This document shows, in pieces, positions 54,297 to 58,411 of a stretch of 58,411 nucleotides of DNA. The notes beneath the pieces were generated by a model. The model was given only the letters and a program-made list of their open reading frames with translations. It ran no database searches and had not been told where the DNA came from. This DNA comes from an uncultured Campylobacter sp. (lineage in GTDB: Bacteria > Campylobacterota > Campylobacteria > Campylobacterales > Campylobacteraceae): the NCBI RefSeq assembly GCF_938045625.1, contig NZ_CALIAV010000041.1, positions 1-58,411 on the forward strand, written 5' to 3'. The translations under genes were made by a program, and so were the position numbers. Within the stretch, counting starts at the first letter, position 1; each line of letters opens with the position of its first letter.

Positions 54297-55415
54297 TCAT
54301 TTATACCCCAATCTTTTAGGAGCTACTAAATTTTCTATCACTTGCGAGCTTTTCTGGGTCGCTTTGTAAGTATCGACGCCAAGATAGTGTTGCAGGGTCG
54401 CTAGTTCTTCGTGTAGCAAGGTGCCCGACATCGTATGGATATCCGCGCTAGCTTCTGCAAGAGCGCCTACTACTATATCTCGCGCCGTATGCAGGTGAAA
54501 ATTTTCAACACCCGAAAGTTCTCTGATTTTTTTAACTTGTCTGTCTAGATTAACTATCGTCTCGCCGCTTACGGGGCTGGCAAACACTAGCTCGGCTACC
54601 CTCGGTATCTCTTGTAGCTTGGATGCTATAAAATTTGGGATGGCTACGATATAGTCGTTAGAGTTTTTTGTCCTCTCTAAAAGCATAGTGTTGTTGCTAA
54701 AATTTATGTTTTTCCATTTTAAGTTTAAAATTTCGGACTTTCGCCTGCCGGTAAAAATCAGGACAAAAAGCATCCAGTAAAAAACGTCGTCGGCGTAAAG
54801 TTCATTAATGGCGGAAAACAAATTTCTAAGTTTATCCGAACAGTTGATGACTTTTGATTTTTTCTCAATCTTGTCTAGCTTTAAACCAAACGTCGGTTCA
54901 AAAGCTAGAGCCCTATGAATAAGCGCATACTTAAACATAGGGCGCAAAATTTCCTTTATCGTTTTATTGTATGTTTTTGGCGATAACCCTTTGCTTCGCA
55001 TAGAATTATAAAAAATTTGAATATGATCAAGCGTTACCTTTTCTATTGCTAGCGAGCCTAGCGGGTTGTTTTTGATATGATTGTTAAACATCGCCGCTAG
55101 CCCTGTCGTAGCTTTGGTTTTGGCTCTAGTTTCCATATATAAATCCCAAAGCTGCTTAACTTTAATATTTGGCTGGATCCTAGAAACGGCAGATACCGCC
55201 ATATCTTTGCTTTTTACCCATTCGGCAAAAACCACCATAGCTTCTTGTAAATATTCTCGCCCGGTCCATTTTTCTCTTACGGCTATTTCAATTACTTTGG
55301 TAGCTCGCTTTCCGTCACTACTTCTTTTTCTGAATAAAAATTTATTCGTATGATTTTTACTCACGTATATATTTGGAACTTTCGTCTTTTTGTATTCGCT
55401 TAGACTGATTGACAT
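54297..55415 (-). CDS. Tyrosine recombinase (island integrase)
   Basis: The 372-residue phage-type integrase has a core-binding N-terminal domain and a catalytic domain. The residues are visible: Arg in FTGRRKSEILNLKW, His-x-x-Arg in HLHTARD, His in TLLHEELATLQHY and the Tyr of QHY. I place the start at ATG 55415, with AAAAGGA upstream. A longer frame to 55472 has no such site. It lies at the far end of the island from tRNA-Leu and points inward, as integrases next to an attachment site often do. Confidence 0.9.
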   Translation of the reverse strand: MSISLSEYKKTKVPNIYVSKNHTNKFLFRKRSSDGKRATKVIEIAVREKWTGREYLQEAMVVFAEWVKSKDMAVSAVSRIQPNIKVKQLWDLYMETRAKTKATTGLAAMFNNHIKNNPLGSLAIEKVTLDHIQIFYNSMRSKGLSPKTYNKTIKEILRPMFKYALIHRALAFEPTFGLKLDKIEKKSKVINCSDKLRNLFSAINELYADDVFYWMLFVLIFTGRRKSEILNLKWKNINFSNNTMLLERTKNSNDYIVAIPNFIASKLQEIPRVAELVFASPVSGETIVNLDRQVKKIRELSGVENFHLHTARDIVVGALAEASADIHTMSGTLLHEELATLQHYLGVDTYKATQKSSQVIENLVAPKRLGYK

Positions 55416-55650
55416 TTGAGTCCTTTTTAAAATTCTTTGCACCGCTTTGGGTAACCCATCTCCACAATACAATCTGTTTTATCATATGTTGATTTGATCT
55501 ACTTTTAAATTTTTAGTACTAAATTTGGATAAATTTTACAGTATGCTACCTACTTTAGATAAAATCTGACATAGATTAATATAATTTAAAATATTTTGCT
55601 GTAAAATTTTCATAAAATTTAACTACTTGCATAGCCGAAAGGAGATTGCC
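55416..55650. other. AT-rich right edge of the island
   Basis: This 235-bp gap lies between the integrase and the DUF364 gene. I looked for a copy of the tRNA-Leu 3' end (TCCTTTCATCCGCACCA) on both strands and found none. A short GGGTAACCC palindrome-like motif near 55449 is the only feature of note. The ribosome binding site AAAGGAG (55638-55644) belongs to the next gene. Confidence 0.45.
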
Positions 55651-56505
55651 GTGGGTCAAATTTTAAACGACACCCTAAGCCAAATTTATGAAAATTTAGG
55701 CGACGAAATAAAAAATTTAAACGTGCAGCGCGTTGTGGTCGGGCTGTTTTTTACGGGCGTAAAGCTAAGTAACGGCGTTTGCGGCGTGAGCTACACTCCG
55801 CTAAAATCATTTCCGCAGGCCGTTTACTGTCCGTCGCAAGCCGCGATAATGCCAAAATCCGGTAACATCTGCGGTAAAAACGTAAAAACTCTTTTAAAAG
55901 ACATAACTAGCGATAGCCCTATCAAAAAAACCATCGCCGTAGCCGCCCTAAACGCGCTTTCGCAGACGTGTTATGAGCGCTCTGGTAGTCCGTATGCGAC
56001 CAAATTTAAGGCCGATCCTTTTGACGAGTTAGCTATCAAGGGCAGCTCGTTTAGCGTGATTGTGGGTGCACTGGTGCCTTACATCAAATTTATGATAAAA
56101 AACGGCCTGGATTTTCGCATTTTGGAGCTTGATAAGAGCGCTCTAAAAGGCGATGAGCTAAAGTATTTTATCCCGCAAGAATGCGCCGCGGACGCGGTCA
56201 GAGCGGCCGATAATCTCATAATAACCGGCGTCACGCTATTAAACGACATGCTGGAGGAGATCTTGAGCTTAAAAAAGAGCGGGGCCGAAGTCATCGTCGT
56301 CGGACCGACGGTTTCGATGTCGCCTAAAGCGCTTTTTGATAGGGGCGTGAGTCGTGTGGGCGGCGTCTACACTACGCATGCGGACGAGCTTTTGGATGTG
56401 ATCGCGCAGGCTGGTTCGGGGTATCATTTTTTCGGCAAATTTGCGGAGAAATTCGTAATGAGTCGCGAGAGTTCGACTTCTAAATTTAACGATCAAAATG
56501 CATAA
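55651..56505 (+). CDS. DUF364/DUF4213 protein, putative heavy-metal chelation domain
   Basis: The 284-residue protein has an N-terminal DUF4213-like part (VVVGLFFTGVKLSNGVCGVS, CPSQAAIMPKSG) and a C-terminal Rossmann-like DUF364 part (DNLIITGVTLLNDMLEEIL, EVIVVGPTVSMSPKALFDRG). Relatives occur beside metal or cobalamin genes. A true substrate is not known. GTG at 55651 is chosen because AAAGGAG stands 7 bp before it. A TTG at 55627 would have no site. Confidence 0.85.
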   Translation: MGQILNDTLSQIYENLGDEIKNLNVQRVVVGLFFTGVKLSNGVCGVSYTPLKSFPQAVYCPSQAAIMPKSGNICGKNVKTLLKDITSDSPIKKTIAVAALNALSQTCYERSGSPYATKFKADPFDELAIKGSSFSVIVGALVPYIKFMIKNGLDFRILELDKSALKGDELKYFIPQECAADAVRAADNLIITGVTLLNDMLEEILSLKKSGAEVIVVGPTVSMSPKALFDRGVSRVGGVYTTHADELLDVIAQAGSGYHFFGKFAEKFVMSRESSTSKFNDQNA

Positions 56506-56644
56506 AACCAAATTTGACTAAATTTGCAGTCCAGGGAGTGATTTTGTTTAATGTAAAATCACCGGCTTGATATTAAATTTAAAACAAAAGTAGATAAAAA
56601 TCAGTTTTAAATTTGTGCGAATTTATAAGAATTTTGTCAAATCC

Positions 56645-56673
56645 AAAAAAGGGCCGAACAAACCGCCCGACCC
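56645..56673 (-). terminator. Rho-independent terminator of the aldehyde dehydrogenase gene
   Basis: Read on the minus strand, GGGTCG and CGGCCC pair (56668-56673 with 56651-56656, one G-U), followed by six T. It lies 20 bp past the stop codon. Confidence 0.75.
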
Positions 56674-56692
56674 AAATTTATGCTAGCAAATT

Positions 56693-58153
56693 TTAATAAA
56701 ACGAACTAACCTTGCCCGTCAAATTTACCATGATATTTTTCATCTGAGTGTAGTGCTCGAGGATGATTTTGTGCGTTTCGCGACCGATGCCCGAGCTCTT
56801 GTAGCCGCCAAACGGGCTGCCCGCCGGGATTTGGTTGTAGCAGTTTATCCACACGCGGCCGGTTTCCATCGCGCGAGCGGTGCGGATGGCGCGAGTGATG
56901 TCCTGCGTGAAGACGCCGCCGCCTAGGCCGTATTCGCTGTCGTTTACCATCTTTATCAGCTCGTCCTCGTTTTTAAATTTGATCACGACGCCCACCGGGC
57001 CGAAAATCTCCTCTCTCGCCACGCGCATATCGTTGCTCACGTCCACTAGCAGTGTTGGCTCGACGAAGCTATCGCCCGCAGCCGCTAGTTTGCCTCCGAC
57101 GGCGATTTTGGCACCTTCTTTGACGCCGATATTGATGTACTCGACGATCTTGGCTGCTTGTTTGGCGTTGATCTGAGAGCCCATCTGCGTCTTTGGATCC
57201 AGAGGATCGCCGACTTTTAGATTTTTAAATTTCTCCACTGCCGCGGCGATAAATTTGTCGTAAATTTTCTCCTCGACAAATATCCTACTGCCCGCGCAGC
57301 AAACTTGCCCTTGGTTAAACAAAATGCCCATCTGAACGCCGTCTAAAGCTAGATCAAAGTCCGCGTCGGCGTAGATGATGTTGGCTGATTTGCCGCCTAG
57401 CTCGAGCGTTGCCGGGATGATTTTTTCAGCCGCAGAGATAGCGATCTCGCGTCCGATCTCGGTCGAGCCGGTAAATGCGATCTTGTCGATGCCGCTATGC
57501 TTTTGCAAAAACGCTCCGGCACCGCTGCCTTTGCCCGTGATTACGTTTACGACGCCTTTTGGCAGCACGTCTTTGATGAGGCGCATTAGCTCTAGCACGC
57601 TCAGGCTCGTCTCAGACGACGGTTTTAGCACGCTCGTGTCGCCCGCGGCGATGACCGGAGCTAGCTTCCACGCCGCCATCAAAAACGGGAAATTCCACGG
57701 CACGATCTGCGCTACGACGCCGATAGGCTCGCGCAGGATGAGCGAGAGGTGCTTTTCCTCGAGCACGTTTGCGCTACCCTCTTCGCCCTGGATCACGCCG
57801 GCAAAATACCTAAAATGCTCCGCCGCGTACGGCACGTCCACGTTTAGCGTCTCGCGGATAGGCTTGCCGTTATCCATCGTCTCGACCGCGGCTAAAAAGT
57901 CTTTGTTTGCGTCGATTATATCGGCGATTTTGAGCAAAATTCTACTTCGCTCGCTCACCGTGCTATGGCGAAACGTCTTAAACGCTTCTCGAGCGGCCTT
58001 GACCGCGGCGTCCACGTCCTCTTTGCTCGCGTCCGCGATCGCGGCTAGCTTTTTGCCGGTGGCCGGATCAAAGGTATCTAGCGTCTTGCCGCTGCTTGCG
58101 GGGACGAATTCGCCGTTTATAAAAAGGCCGTATTTTTCTTGCAACTTAACCAT
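56693..58153 (-). CDS. NAD(P)-dependent aldehyde dehydrogenase
   Basis: This 486-residue ALDH superfamily enzyme has VVAQIVPWNFPFLMAAWKLA, the catalytic Glu in LELGGKSANI, and the nucleophile Cys in FNQGQVCCAGSR. It oxidises an aldehyde to the acid. The class resembles broad-range (betaine or acetaldehyde type) enzymes, and the substrate is not readable. AAAGGAG precedes the ATG. It is monocistronic, with its own terminator and an operator-like repeat upstream. Confidence 0.94.
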   Translation of the reverse strand: MVKLQEKYGLFINGEFVPASSGKTLDTFDPATGKKLAAIADASKEDVDAAVKAAREAFKTFRHSTVSERSRILLKIADIIDANKDFLAAVETMDNGKPIRETLNVDVPYAAEHFRYFAGVIQGEEGSANVLEEKHLSLILREPIGVVAQIVPWNFPFLMAAWKLAPVIAAGDTSVLKPSSETSLSVLELMRLIKDVLPKGVVNVITGKGSGAGAFLQKHSGIDKIAFTGSTEIGREIAISAAEKIIPATLELGGKSANIIYADADFDLALDGVQMGILFNQGQVCCAGSRIFVEEKIYDKFIAAAVEKFKNLKVGDPLDPKTQMGSQINAKQAAKIVEYINIGVKEGAKIAVGGKLAAAGDSFVEPTLLVDVSNDMRVAREEIFGPVGVVIKFKNEDELIKMVNDSEYGLGGGVFTQDITRAIRTARAMETGRVWINCYNQIPAGSPFGGYKSSGIGRETHKIILEHYTQMKNIMVNLTGKVSSFY

Positions 58154-58209
58154 TTTTTCTCCTTTAAAATTATTTAATAACTGAAATATTACTCCTCGAA
58201 TATAAATAA

Positions 58210-58239
58210 TTTGATAATTAGAAAATAATCGTTATCAAA
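58210..58239. promoter_or_regulatory. Inverted-repeat operator upstream of the aldehyde dehydrogenase
   Basis: TTTGATAA (58210-58217) and TTATCAAA (58232-58239) form a perfect 8-bp inverted repeat with a 14-bp spacer, 57-86 bp before the start codon. The AT-rich GATAA/TTATC halves recall Fur-type boxes, but the spacing differs. The remaining bases up to 58411 show no gene. Confidence 0.5.
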
Positions 58240-58411
58240 AATTTGAGCGGAAATTTGACGGGATTTCGGGTTAAATTTGAGTCGCCTAGACCCGTATCTT
58301 TAAGATGCTAAAATTTAGTTGTCAAATTTACATTTTACTTCTTTGTTAAGGGGGAAGGGGCTTGAATTACGCTCTGCTTTGCAGTTGCGAGGCAAAGCCG
58401 AAGCAAAAGAG

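Noticed and set aside
57375..58184. 269-codon frame antisense to the aldehyde dehydrogenase
   Set aside because: It mirrors a well-conserved enzyme on the other strand and resembles no family.

Overview
The window is a chromosomal segment of an epsilonproteobacterium, almost certainly a Campylobacter. Evidence seen directly: a cmeR-cmeABC efflux locus with a CmeR-type operator, a nifS/nifU pair, fliI, a fliI-folE-tig-clpP-def neighbourhood, the ccoG-rpsU-UPF0323-yajQ block and a dynamin-like gene pair, all in orders I know from C. jejuni. The core genes use many GCG, CGC and GGC codons, which suits the higher-GC oral or gut species (rectus, showae, curvus or concisus type) better than C. jejuni. 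That species-level statement is inference.

Layout. 1-1.4 kb: a membrane-protein gene split by a -1 frameshift at a U UUU UUA heptamer. 1.4-4.0 kb: nifU and nifS (minus strand), separated by 385 bp that hold a large imperfect inverted repeat. 4.2-7.5 kb: an AT-richer gene behind a sigma28 (FliA)-like promoter, then fliI and folE. 7.6-14.6 kb: a tight plus-strand operon tig-clpP-(degenerate GGDEF protein)-def-comM-nnrD-purN. 14.6-15.3 kb: a gene-free stretch dense in AAATTT. 15.3-23.2 kb: cmeC, cmeB, cmeA, cmeR and ccoG (minus). 23.3-27.5 kb: rpsU, an HTH protein, a UPF0323 lipoprotein, a glutathionylspermidine-synthase-like ligase, a 2-hydroxyacid dehydrogenase and yajQ. 27.7-34.8 kb: a DUF2314-ankyrin fusion, a HemN-like radical SAM protein, two dynamin-like GTPases and a small membrane protein. 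35.0-40.9 kb (minus): an AAA+ ATPase, an acyl-CoA ligase, a FadL-type porin, nfo and a lipoprotein. 40.9-44.7 kb: tRNA-Glu, a TerC protein, an AlkD-like protein, a MATE transporter and a five-tRNA operon (Pro, His, Arg, Arg, Leu).

44.7-55.6 kb is an AT-rich accessory island that starts directly after tRNA-Leu and ends with a tyrosine recombinase. It holds a possible antirepressor remnant, an AAA/DUF3696 ATPase whose 5' end is broken, a PLD-like protein, a WG-repeat protein, a hairpin-dense oriT candidate, a ColE1-type mobilization module (MobC, an HEN relaxase, and MbeB- and MbeD-like genes nested in the relaxase frame), an excisionase-like HTH protein, a HigBA-type toxin-antitoxin pair with a palindromic operator, and an Abi_2 HEPN protein beside a candidate structured RNA. 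I found no duplicated tRNA-Leu end near the integrase, so the island looks composite or eroded. The window closes with a DUF364 protein and an aldehyde dehydrogenase that has an inverted-repeat operator upstream.

Functionally the core genes cover Fe-S assembly, protein folding and turnover, multidrug efflux, fatty-acid uptake and activation, and metabolite repair. The island combines mobility with several candidate anti-phage or addiction functions. The least explained items are the frameshifted membrane protein, the damaged ATPase with its PLD-like partner, the Abi_2-adjacent RNA, and the nested mobilization genes in a chromosomal Campylobacter island.
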